Of a stretch of 64,000 nt of DNA, positions 1 through 36,843 are shown piece by piece. Below the pieces are notes generated by a model. It saw only the letters and a program-made list of their open reading frames with translations. It did not search any database and had not been told where the DNA came from. The position numbers were made by a program, and so were the translations under genes. How positions within the stretch are numbered: the stretch's first letter is position 1; the number at the start of each line of letters is the position of its first letter. The DNA lies in assembly GCF_900963305.1 (NCBI RefSeq), contig NC_042526.1:15009001-15073000 (forward strand). The letters run 5' to 3'. This stretch comes from Echeneis naucrates. Its lineage: Eukaryota > Chordata > Actinopteri > Carangiformes > Echeneidae.

Positions 1-207
1 TATAATATAAGCATACCATTTGGTTTACTTACAGTTTGAAATATGTAAATCTACCCTGGCCATGAGACTGGAGTACATACAATGCTATTTTTATGCTCTG
101 TGTACAACCAAAACTGAGTCTCTATCTCTGTGATTGTATTCTAGCGAACAGAAACAACAGTGTGTTGTCGGCAGGTCTGTCTACCATTTAATTCTGCGTC
201 TTCATCT

Positions 208-3992
<3,785 letters not shown>

Positions 3993-4160
3993 TTCAGGGG
4001 TTAGAGGGGATCTCATATATTTCCTTTGTGCAGGCAGCGGTCGGCGGCGAAACGGCTTAAAGCGGAGCTAACAGCTGATGCTGCTGTCATGACGTCAGCG
4101 GGGGAAGATGCTCCTCCAGTTTCCAGGGAGGAGGAGGAGGAGGAGGAGGATCCTGTATCC
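3993..4160 (-). promoter_or_regulatory. gnb5 promoter region with a full CRE
   Basis: The sequence just upstream of the gnb5 start codon is GC-richer than its surroundings. It carries a perfect palindromic cAMP response element, TGACGTCA, at 4090-4097, about 100 bp before the ATG, and a GGA/AGG triplet run at about 4127-4150. The promoter role is inferred from position. Confidence 0.6.
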
Positions 4161-4872
4161 CGGTGATGCTGCGTCCTCATCAGCTAAATTATACATTTTC
4201 ACAAACGGAAGGCAGCACACCGCAGCAGGCAGACGTTAACAGTCTGTTACATTCGGAGGAAACACTGCAGGGTTTTATTGATTGTATGTTCATTTCAACA
4301 AGACTGGAGTTCGAAACAAAGACAGTTAATTTTGTTCACAGTATTATTGGGGGTTTTGCGAGATTAAACTTTTTACCTTTGGAAGGCCCTGTCTGTCATT
4401 GTTAGTCAGTTTTATAATTAATGTGTAGATTCCACTCATTTTAAGGTCATGGGAAAGAGAAAAATATTCACTTGTCTCCCTGACGCACATTTATTCACAC
4501 TGAAGGATACGTTGAAAATGCAGTTAAATGAAGTTTTGGCTTAAAAATCCAAATACATCCAATTTATTTTCTGAAAGGGGGAAATAAGTAAAACAATCAA
4601 TCAGTTATCAAAGTAATTTCCGGTTCAATCATCACTTTGATGATTAGTCGACTCTTGCAGCGGGAGTATAATTGATAAATCACTTTTCATGCCAATCTTT
4701 CTGCATGAGGGAGACATGACCTCAGTCTCTCTGTGTTAAACCTGGGCCCTGGGCCATTTTAAATGTGTGGTCTACATTGTTTATTAAAACAGTTTACACA
4801 TTTATATACTAACATGCAGCCAAAGGTTTCTGGGCCATGAATCACTCATATGAAGGTCAGAGTGTGGCTGTG
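4161..4872 (-). other. myo5c 3' UTR and gnb5 upstream spacer
   Basis: No coding exon seen. Minus-strand AATAAA signals (TTTATT on the plus strand) lie near 4778, 4562, 4489 and 4273, so the myo5c transcript probably ends within this stretch. That leaves only a few hundred bases to the gnb5 promoter. Confidence 0.55.
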
Positions 4873-14400
<9,528 letters not shown>

Positions 14401-15973
14401 GTTTATTCATTATCAACAGAAATCCATTGTCTCTGTGTTTGTCTAACACCTGTTGTATCACTGAATTTACCAGGTTACCAACGAATTTCCTCCTACAACT
14501 CACAACTATGCAAAAACCACCAGTCAAGTTACACATAACTACAATTCTTTTCTGGTCGACATTTTCAAAATAAAGTTTTTTCATTACCTTTTCATTTAGT
14601 ATACAGCTTTGTGTTACACATTTTATGCAGCAGGTAGGTGTCTGATCCTAGAATTAATCTGAAAGGGTTGACTGTCCTGAGGCTTGTTTGCTCCTCCTAT
14701 TACTGAGCCTGATCGGTTGGACATTCGGGGTTCAGCTGAGGACCAGTCTTATTTGTTTGGATAAACACATATTTGTTAGTCTCAACATTTTTCCATGTGG
14801 AAAAATAAACATTCAAAGAATCCGAAAATGGAGCCCTGACCTGTCCGGCAGGGTCAGAGGACATGGCCTCCTCAAAGGTTGGGAGCTGGGAAACATTTTG
14901 TCCACACTTCGGGAACCAGAGGCTTTTATGCTGAAGGCCTTGGGGCTTGGGACTCCCGGCTGGCCTCGTCTCTTCCGGGATGCGTTCCTGCCGCTCACCT
15001 GCTGCGGACTTCGAGGCCTGATCCCGCCCTCCCGTCTTGTGACAGCGGCGCTGCAGGGAGGGTGTGCTGGTTTGATCAAGGACTGTGACAACAAAAGAAA
15101 CCGGATACAGCTCGCCATGTGTGAACACAATTCAACCTGCTTTACCACAAGTTGTTCCATAAAACAAAACAAAACAAAACCAAAAAAGACACAGAAAGGC
15201 AACATTTTAACCAGCTTGGACCAACTGACTCAGTATCAGTGAAATTAGGCTGAAACATTTTAGAGGACTTTGTAACATGTAAACGATCAAATGTTCCAGG
15301 TCTGCACATCTGAGAAGGTTGGTCACAATGATGCTGATTTTGTATTATTATTATTACTTTAAATGGTTTACTGTGCAAAAAACAGCAATGATGAATATGA
15401 GAGAAAGCGTATGTCCTGTTCAGTGTTTTGAGGGTGTAAAGTCCAGAAGTTGCACAGACTGAAAAGTCGGTCTTATACCTGTAGATTACCTTTTTTTTTT
15501 ATCTGTTTGAGATAATTGGTAACTGCTTGTATTTGAGTAAACACTTTCAGTATTTGGCTACACCTTAGTGCAGTGAAATATATCAGCCACCTAAAATGGA
15601 GAAGCCACTGTTTGCAGACAACTTAGGAGAAAAACAGTGATCCAGATATACAACAAGCACACCGAACCATTTTACTGAAAGCTGGCCTTTAATAAGACTA
15701 GCAACATTATAACTGGTTAAGCGCTACTTAAATTATTTTCAATTCATTCTCCCTGTTGTGAAATAAATACCATCACTTAATATTAGGAGATACAGAAATA
15801 CAGTTACAAATATAAAAGTTTTCTTGAATTTCATTGAGACATTTTCAACACCGGTTTCAGTGTTTCAACATTAGAAAAGGTAGGAACCATGGTGAAAAAG
15901 TCTTTTTTTGTTGGTGTTGTTTCTTTTACACTAGTAAACAGAACTCAGGGAACAAGCATCAGTGGCCACTGGT
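14401..15973. other. myo5c 5' flank and myo5a 3' UTR
   Basis: Intergenic stretch between the two myosin V genes. About 14820-15080 is GC-rich with open frames on both strands, a possible myo5c promoter or upstream exon; no recognisable protein was found. A minus-strand ATTAAA (15688-15693) is a plausible myo5a polyadenylation signal about 280 bp after the stop. The remainder is AT-rich with no gene seen. Confidence 0.5.
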
Positions 15974-29198
<13,225 letters not shown>

Positions 29199-29510
29199 GT
29201 CTTTGAACTGAGAGACCCGTCAGAGAGTTCCTGTGTCCGCAGAGACAGCGGGGACACATCTCAGTGAGACATGGACACGAAGGAGGACGCTGTGTCTTCT
29301 TTCGCTCCTCTCCTGGCTCGACTTTCTCCCCAACTGCCGCGGCTGTCTGTCAGTCTGTTAGGGGCGCGTGTCACGGCCCAGACGCGTCTCGGGCATTTTG
29401 CGCGCCCCCTGGCGGCCAGCGAGCGCGCGTCAGCGGAGCCGCCTCCTCCTCCTCCACTCCCTGATGTCGACACAGAGGAGGTTCGCTGCTGCGGAGGACC
29501 AACCCGCGTC
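29199..29510 (-). promoter_or_regulatory. CpG-rich myo5a promoter
   Basis: Immediately upstream of the myo5a ATG. It is dense in CG dinucleotides between about 29230 and 29500 (for example GGGGCGCGTGTCACG and GCGAGCGCGCG), in contrast to AT-rich flanks. The promoter role is inferred from CpG density and position. Confidence 0.65.
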
Positions 29511-31109
29511 ACACTTAAATCACTCACACGTCCGTTTATTTGTCAGTTCCAAACCGCCCTGTTTTAAAGTTCTTTATCTTTTAGCATACACTTGATTAGT
29601 GAATATAAAATAACCTTTTTTAATCCTCTCAAGTCATTTTTTTTAACCAGCCAATATCCCGCTGTTTTTATGCGTGGACCAATGTCAGTTCCATATGGAA
29701 AAGAAAATGTGTGGATGTAGCCCCCCACATTTCTATAAGATGTATGTTGAGAACGTTTTCAATGTTGAACAATTTTGACTTGAAAGCTTCAGTCTTTCAA
29801 GTCAAATTGGATTATTTTTTTTAGTATCTGTAATGCTTTCTTTTATTGCTAAAAAAACTTACCATTACCTGTAATTCTTGTTACATTCCAAGCATTTTTT
29901 TAACCCATGCACCTTCATTCATAGTCAAGTGTGCCACACAGGCAACTAAATAAAAACTGGAATGTAACTTATTTCAAGCAGGCTCAAGACCACGTCTACT
30001 TCAGTGTGTAACATGATCAAGGCTCTTCTTGTAGTTTTGTGGTGTTGCAACAATGCGGTGTAAAAAAAAAAAAAAATTCAGGGACACATTCAATTGAGTA
30101 AGTGTACATATAAGATATTATGCAAAACTATTTTATTTACAAAACAAATGGCACAGTGTGACTGCACAGTAAATGCACATGCACACTCCAAACATGTCAA
30201 GGGAGTTTCTTTCCATAAAATCCTAAGTGATTCCAGTCAGACAGTGACAGACATTTCAGGCAAGATTCACAACTAAGATTCTCACTGAGGGAGCAAATAT
30301 TGCTCAAGAGGAACAACAGTTCATAATTTTAAGGCCATTTTAGAGGTCAGGGTGAGATGGAAACAAGCAGCAAGTCTTGGCAAACCAATGTTGCTAAAAT
30401 TAATTAAAATACAACTGGTTACAAAGTATGAGAGATCTAACTTTCAGAGCTTTGAAAGCACAGAATCGAATAAGGAGAGAAGAGGACAGATATCTGATGC
30501 TTATAAGAAAAAGAAGATGATTACTTCACTTGTCACCATTTAAATAGATGCTTTAAATAGATACATGCCTCCACATGAGCAGGTTAACAGTCAAAAGTTT
30601 CAAACTGAAAGGCCTGTTTGTAAATTATTCTACTTCACACAGAAAGTCTGATAACATGTCTTCTGTGATCATAACTTAATATTTTTGCCTCTGTAATTAT
30701 TAGTGACAATATTCCTTTGTGGTAATGAAAACAGTTCTCTACACAGGTTATTCCACTGTTGTTAGACAAGCATTTGTATGAAGGCATATATCCTTAAAAG
30801 TGAAAATGTTCTATGGAAATAAGATAGAATTAACATCCATTCATATTTACGAGTGACATCATGTTCATAAATCAATCACCGGTCAGTCTTTTAAGAGCTT
30901 GAGAAACATCTTCCACTTGGTTTGATACAACTCACTGACAATTCAGTGCCTGATGGGTGCCAATTTTTCTCAAGTATTTGGCTTGATACATAAGTTGTTC
31001 TTAGAGAATACATACAACCTTGAAAAAAAAAATATATATATAAAATAGTAAACGGCAGGTAGATGTGAAGTGGGGTTTGGAATGGTAACAATGTAGTAAA
31101 CAGAAACCA
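29511..31109 (-). other. Intergenic tract and arpp19 3' UTR
   Basis: AT-rich with no coding exon seen. A minus-strand AATAAA at 30132-30137 suggests that the arpp19 3' UTR is about 1 kb (about 30110-31109). The rest, up to the myo5a promoter, shows nothing recognisable. Confidence 0.55.
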
Positions 31110-32068
31110 TCAACCAGCCAGTTTGCTTGCCACAATTGAAGTTTTCCTTTGAGGCAGGTCCTGAGGTGTTGGGATGTGGCCCCCAGTAATCTCAGTCTTC
31201 TCTGTCGGGGCTGAGGGTAACTGCTTATTCTTCATTTTCGCCTTGGCCATGTTGTAGTCACCAGAGTCAAAATACTTTTGCTGGACAAATAAGAGGACAC
31301 AATGTAAGAAAACTGCAGGCATGTGATTAAGTGAGTACTTGGTCAAGCTTAGGTCTGAAACACACCCCCTTCTGAAGTCTTTTCCTGAGAAAGTCTGAGC
31401 CTCCGGGCTTGGCTCCGAGGTTAGGATACCTGGCCTTGAGTTTGGCCTCCTCTGCTTTCTCAGGACTGATTACTTTGTCATCCATCTCCTGTTTAAGAGC
31501 ACAGTGTATGGATGGTAAATGCTGCGTTCATCTGATGGGTGAAATACAGTGATATCTCTCTTTGAATGCAACAGCCAGCAACTAATTAATCCACAACATC
31601 GATTTATGTATATATCTGATACAGTCAGCTATTCACATCTGGCACAGCTTGATTATTCTCTATAACATGCAGGCGCCGCCATGAGGGAAACTCCCCAACT
31701 GTTTGCACTAGCATTAATCTTGAAATTTAATTTATCACGTTTAGCTAAAGCAATAGTCCGATATTGGTGAGCAATTTTAGAGTTCACAAATGCCCAGAGT
31801 GAAACACCCACTGGCTCTCAAACCACAGCTTGCTATCTTTACTTTATCAAGAAACACTGGCGGCTAACTAGCCAATTACCGATGGTAGCATTGTATATGA
31901 CATTAGCTTTGATTAGCTACTGGCTACCTAGCTTGATGCTAACCGCCAGCTAGTTTGCCAAGCTTGGCGTGTTCGCAGCGCTGGGTAACTCGTTCAAATC
32001 AGGGTTTCGTCGCCACACTTCACCTGCTGATCTTCCGCGGTCCTCGTTTCTTCAACCTCGTCAGACAT
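31110..32068 (-). CDS. arpp19: cAMP-regulated phosphoprotein 19
   Basis: Small endosulfine-family protein. When phosphorylated by Greatwall/MASTL it inhibits PP2A-B55 and so permits entry into mitosis. Three exons: 32024-32068 ([15 protein letters not shown]), 31366-31488, 31110-31280. They total 339 nt, i.e. 112 residues, the human length. The Greatwall site FDSGDY is present with serine at residue 62, and the C-terminal PKA site RKTS has serine at residue 104; both numbers match the human protein. The start was chosen because it is the only ATG that joins in frame through a GTGAAG donor to the conserved EMDDKV exon. It lies between myo5a and rsl24d1 on the same strand. Confidence 0.96.
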
Positions 32069-33114
32069 AGGGTTGCTGGACCTGTACTCTGCTCTCTAAA
32101 CGGAGGGTGCAGGCGTCGGACGCAGCTCTGGGCGATGAAAGGCAGCGACGAGGCGGGCGAGAGCAGCAACCTGTCCAGCAACAGGCCAGCGAATCGATCC
32201 CAGACGGGCAGATCATATGACAGCGAACAAGAGCGAGTCAAGCCACACGATTTGTTCCTGATTTAGTTTTGTTTAACCTGAAAAATCTTAGCACATTAGT
32301 GCATTAACCTCTATATACATTACTATTATACTGAAAACATGGCATTCTTATTAAATTAACCTTCATCTACTAATAAGAAATGTTTCAAGAGTAGAAATCA
32401 ACATCTATATCTTTAAATAAATAAAATAAATTAAACAATTTTATAGCCTAGTTTTATAGACAAGTGCAGGAATAGAATGGGCAATAAAATAATGATAAAT
32501 ATACTTGCTATATTTATATAATAATTTGTAAGCCTTTATTTTTTAGGGTGCTAACTTCAGATGAAAATTAATTTTATTAGTTGGAGTGTGAGTGTGAAAG
32601 TCATAGGTCACATCGGATGTAATTGCATTATCTAATATGTGCATTCTGCTTTGAGTCAAGCAAAGAGCTGTGAACTTTACTTTCATTTTTCTTACATCAA
32701 CACAACTATCAAAAATGTGTTTTATCAGCAAAAAATCTACACATCCAACCCACCATTCATTTTGGCTCCAACTCAGATTTATTCAAAGCCACAAAAATGT
32801 AAAATAGGACCACAGAAGAAATTTACTCCACAACTTTTTATTATTATTATTATTATTGATACATTTCCAGCATTTCTATAAAACTTTATATGCAAGAGAA
32901 AATTCGGGGAAAAAAATTACTAGTAAATATAGTTAACTGTTGTTTTAAAGGCAGATCTTTGTTAGGGCAACACTTTCTGTCCCTTTGCATCAGTTAAAAT
33001 CTGAATGCGTCATTGAAGCCATCACCTGCCATTTGCAAATAACAAAAGTAAAATATAATACAAGGTCAACCAGCTCTCCAGTTTCACAACACAAAACTCT
33101 CCTTGGTCATGAAA
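32069..33114 (-). other. arpp19 promoter and rsl24d1 3' UTR
   Basis: About 32069-32250 is GC-rich and probably contains the arpp19 promoter and 5' UTR. A minus-strand AATAAA at 32837-32842, inside a short ATT repeat, probably ends the rsl24d1 transcript about 280 bp after its stop. The AT-rich middle shows nothing. Confidence 0.5.
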
Positions 33115-35373
33115 TCAATTATCCTCATCCTCCATGTCGACATCTTCTTGTAACTTCTGCACCATTTTGTCTTCCATTTGTTTGGCCTTTCCTGTTGAGA
33201 GAAAGAAAAAAGTTTAAACAATGCTAGAATTCCCTTAACTCAAGGACAATTAGTAGGGTGGAGTTTACCTGTTTTTGTATCCTTTTTAATATTTATTATA
33301 TTGAAATAGTGCTGCACATTGTCCACATCCTCAAGTATGTTTATATTAAAAATCTATGTCACCTAATTAAATGTCTTGCACATTATAAGTTTCTTGACCA
33401 ATGCGATTCTGATGACTCTTTACCTGCATGTGGTGCTTTGATAAGGTGAATATTTTTCTTCACTTCGTTGATGGCCTCTTCTTTCTCCAATTGTTTGCCC
33501 TTCTTTAATCTATAAGAGGCAAAAAAACAGTTAAATACAACAGTAAAAATCTTTTTGGAATAAAAAATTAATTACCATAAAGCAGAAGACATAAGATGAA
33601 AAAGGAAGACATACAAAAGACACCCTTGAATATTAACATAAAAGGCTCACCTGTTCATTATAAATCTTGCCTGTCGTTTCAGTTTTATTTCTTCCACCCT
33701 CTTCATTGCTTCCACTGTGGAAGATAACGGTGAAGCATGAATGCAATCTCAAAAATCAAAGTCACACATTTAAGTCAGTATAAGGCAAATTGATTAATTA
33801 CCTGTCTTGTCCCACAGCTCTCTGTTATATTTAACAGGTATATTTCTGCGTTTTTCAAACTCCAAAGAGTTATCCTGTAAGACAGTGTGCTTTGTTAATA
33901 AGTAAAAGTAAAACAAACTAATGACACTAATGAAGTGCTCTTGATAAACTGCTCACCACTGTCAACTCCTTTCCTGAGGCCTTTCTGAATGCTTTGGTCC
34001 ATCTTGTTTTTCTTGGGTTGCGCTTCTTCTTGAAGTTCTTGTGGCATTTTGATCTGCAGAACCTGAAAGACTATTGAGAAGGAAAAAAAAAAAAATCATA
34101 AAACCAATTTATCAACAGCTAACCAACCAAGCTAACTAAGCTGGATTTGCGACGAACATGAATAGACAACAGGGGATGGTTTTGGTTTGTGCAAATTTAA
34201 AAAAGAAATGATACAACGGTGGGTGACAAGTGCGTTCATGTCAGCCACATGCAAAAGGTACAAGAACTAAGAGTCAAAGCAGAGAGTTATTGTAATGTAT
34301 AAAAAAAAAACTGCAGCGCAATAATAAATCTAAAAGAAAAACCGACTATAATACAGTACTGCTCTTTGTGAAGATAACGTTTTGCCTTTGTTATGATTTT
34401 GTCAGGATCGGTTCAGACATCTTGAGGTGATTACAAGGACTTACAGTCTATTTTTACTCAAGTGGCAGCACAAGCATCTGCGTCAAAAAGACTTCAAGGG
34501 AACGTTTTCTTGATAGTGAATATAGATAGTGAATATAGGCTATCACTGACGAATTGACGAATATTTGTGTACAATATTGTTCCGGCTAACAGCAGTTAGA
34601 GGTTAATTTATACCATGGGCAGTGTGACTGCTCTTCACTGATGTGTTGGCAGGTGTGCGCTAAAACTGCTCTAAGTTCATCCACGCCTGTAACCATAGAA
34701 ACCATTACGAATAACAAGGTGACTGATGGAGATACTGAGACAAGCACCAAAAACAGTACCAAGGAGCATGGACGAAATGGGTGTAGCTTCTTTGACTGAA
34801 CTGTGGTGTTTGAGTTGATGCACTTCCCGGCTCTCACCACGCAGCAGTGTTGACGTGACCACACGTCGAAAATCTGCACGATTTAAAAATGGCGCTGACG
34901 CGGTGTGAATCTAACTATATCAAATAAATGACTAGCATTTTTCTGTTTTTACCGCCATTCTCCAGGTTCAGTTCTCATATCAAACCTTCAGGGTGTGAAA
35001 TAAGTCCCAAACCCCGCTGCTGTCAGTCCTTTATTTACTTTAGTTCTATTTAACACGTGGAACGGTTTGACATTTAGCAAATATTAAAGTTGGCGTAGTG
35101 TGTTTGGCATCCGCATCGTAAATCCATTTAAACACCGACTTCTTTGTCTCCTCTAACCGTGACTCCCCACGTGAGTTAGCCCAGCACGTGAAGTTAGCCT
35201 GTTAGCTTCGGGCCGACACGGACAGTCAGACCGGTCCGACCGGAGCTGCTGTCCCAACACCGGCCCGCAGAGACACAGATAAAGCTCCGTACCTTACAGT
35301 CGTTCCTCACAAACATCACCCCGTGTCCAGGGTACACCGGCCCCGAGCAAAAATAGCACTTTTCGATGCGCAT
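33115..35373 (-). CDS. rsl24d1: Ribosomal L24 domain-containing protein 1 (60S assembly factor)
   Basis: Orthologue of yeast Rlp24, a placeholder for eL24 on pre-60S particles. It recruits the AAA ATPase Drg1 and is then exchanged in the cytoplasm. Six exons: 35293-35373 ([18 protein letters not shown]), 33957-34070, about 33800-33870, about 33650-33716, about 33425-33508 and 33115-33193. The L24e zinc-binding cysteines are visible at residues 6, 9, 32 and 36. A basic central segment ([17 protein letters not shown]) and an acidic end (VDMEDEDN) fit the family, and the length is near the human 163 residues. At the exon 1/2 junction the splice sites give Lys-Ser-Phe where mammals have Lys-Val-Phe; a different acceptor choice is possible. 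Confidence 0.94.
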
Positions 35374-35620
35374 TTTCACAGCTCGGTGCCGCGGTGCAAC
35401 ACACGAAAACAACCAGACCGCCCCTCCCGCTCTTCTTCGGCCTCTGCTGCTGCTGCTGCGGCCGGAGGTCCGTCCAGAGCTGCTGCCCCCTGCTGGAGCC
35501 TCCGGTACACTGCACCGTTAACTGCACAACATGAAACAAACGGTTCAGTTTTACTCTTCTGTTAACTCACATTCCCCAACATGAATGCTCTTCATATTTA
35601 TGGAGGCACAGAATGCTCAA
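35374..35620 (-). promoter_or_regulatory. rsl24d1 promoter region
   Basis: GC-rich sequence directly upstream of the rsl24d1 ATG, with CG-rich and CTG-triplet segments near 35440-35490. The function is inferred from position and composition. Confidence 0.5.
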
Positions 35621-35741
35621 CTTTGAACAAACGAAGACACAATGACAAGAAAAACATAATAAATTATGTTATAAAAATCAAGCAATAAATTGTGAACTCT
35701 ACAAACATCATTTCACCATCACTCAACCCTCCCACCACCAT

Positions 35742-35742
35742 G

Positions 35743-35785
<43 letters not shown>
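35742..35785. repeat. Alternating purine-pyrimidine tract (CG)n(CA)n
   Basis: An uninterrupted 44-nt purine-pyrimidine alternation: four CG units followed by about sixteen CA units. It sits about 370 bp upstream of the rsl24d1 start and about 1.06 kb upstream of the next plus-strand gene. The type of sequence is known to favour Z-DNA. Confidence 0.9.
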
Positions 35786-35788
<3 letters not shown>

Positions 35789-36843
35789 TATGAGTTGTGT
35801 AAAGTAAAACCCTACAAAACTATTATTGTGACAACAGCAAACCACAACAAAGCAGTGGACCGAGTTTTCGATGCAAACACACAGTAGATTCAGAGGGGAG
35901 AGTTTTGGTTCCTCCGCTCCATGACTGGAGGCAGAGAGGTGAGAGCTTCAGTGACAGTTGGCGTTCAGGTTGGTGTGAAAATGCTCGTGGTGTAACAGCC
36001 AGTGTTGGATAGCAAGCAGGTGACTTCATGAAGAAATGCCTCTGTCTCTGGGATGCTATTAATCTTTAACATCATCAAAACAGAGGACATCCTCATTGTC
36101 ATGTGAGAAACTGCACTTTACACTTCTCCAGAGGAGGCTGTAACACCGGCATGTCCATCAGATTAAGCTTTCACTCTCACAAAGGATAACAGGGCAGCAT
36201 TTAGAAGAAATTATTCATCCAGGTAAATATCAGAATCGGACTGTGTCACCTGCTTACACAGAAACATGAAAAGTGAAACTCCATATTTTGCTCTTTCATA
36301 TTGGTCTTTAAGTATGCATTGCATGACACTGTCTTCTGTATGTTAGGGGCTGTTCTGTGTGAACATGACTTGAAACTCAGTTTTGAATCTTGACTAAAAT
36401 TGCAGATTCATTCCCTCCCACTTAGCAGAATCAGTCAGATGCTTTTTATGGCCACTTATTAAACTTACGCTGAACGAGTAAGGAAAGCTAAAGGAATTGA
36501 AATAGCTGTTCACATATTTATTTTGGTATGATGGAAATTGTTATGGCAAGTATGTTACCTAACATCTAGCTTACGTGGCACGACAGTAGCTTTTCGAGTG
36601 GAGTTTATATTTTTACATGCTGAATGTAGTCCAGATTTTCACCTTGTGCTTGTCTTCAATGTTGTCTCCGTATATCGGAATATGGTTTTGAAGAGTTTTA
36701 ATACAAGTTGTTTTTGTCTTTTTTTATCTTATTGTTTGATAAGATGTTTCATAAGAAAGTCTGTGGCAGCTGTCACAGACTATAGTTTACTGAACTTTAA
36801 CCATTAAAACACATCTGACTCTCATTTCCTCTACAGGTTCAAA
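35786..36843. other. Upstream region of the Ig-membrane gene
   Basis: No coding exon recognised. The ATG of the next gene is preceded by a good acceptor (CTCTACAG, 36828-36835), which suggests that a noncoding first exon lies in this stretch. No TATA box or CpG island could be assigned with confidence. Confidence 0.35.

Noticed and set aside
14700-15128. 142-codon minus-strand open frame and an overlapping 184-codon plus frame upstream of myo5c
   Set aside because: Open frames on both strands of a GC-rich patch, with no recognisable domain, signal or splice partner. More likely promoter sequence.
29264-29567. 98-codon plus-strand frame over the myo5a promoter
   Set aside because: An Arg/Pro-rich frame of the kind expected by chance in a CpG island, with several overlapping alternatives.
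34586-34879. 97-codon minus-strand frame within rsl24d1 intron 1
   Set aside because: No splice link to rsl24d1, no domain, and overlapping frames are similarly open.
33509-35292. Possible snoRNA hosted in rsl24d1 introns
   Set aside because: Looked for paired C and D boxes on the transcript strand; no convincing pair with terminal stem was found.
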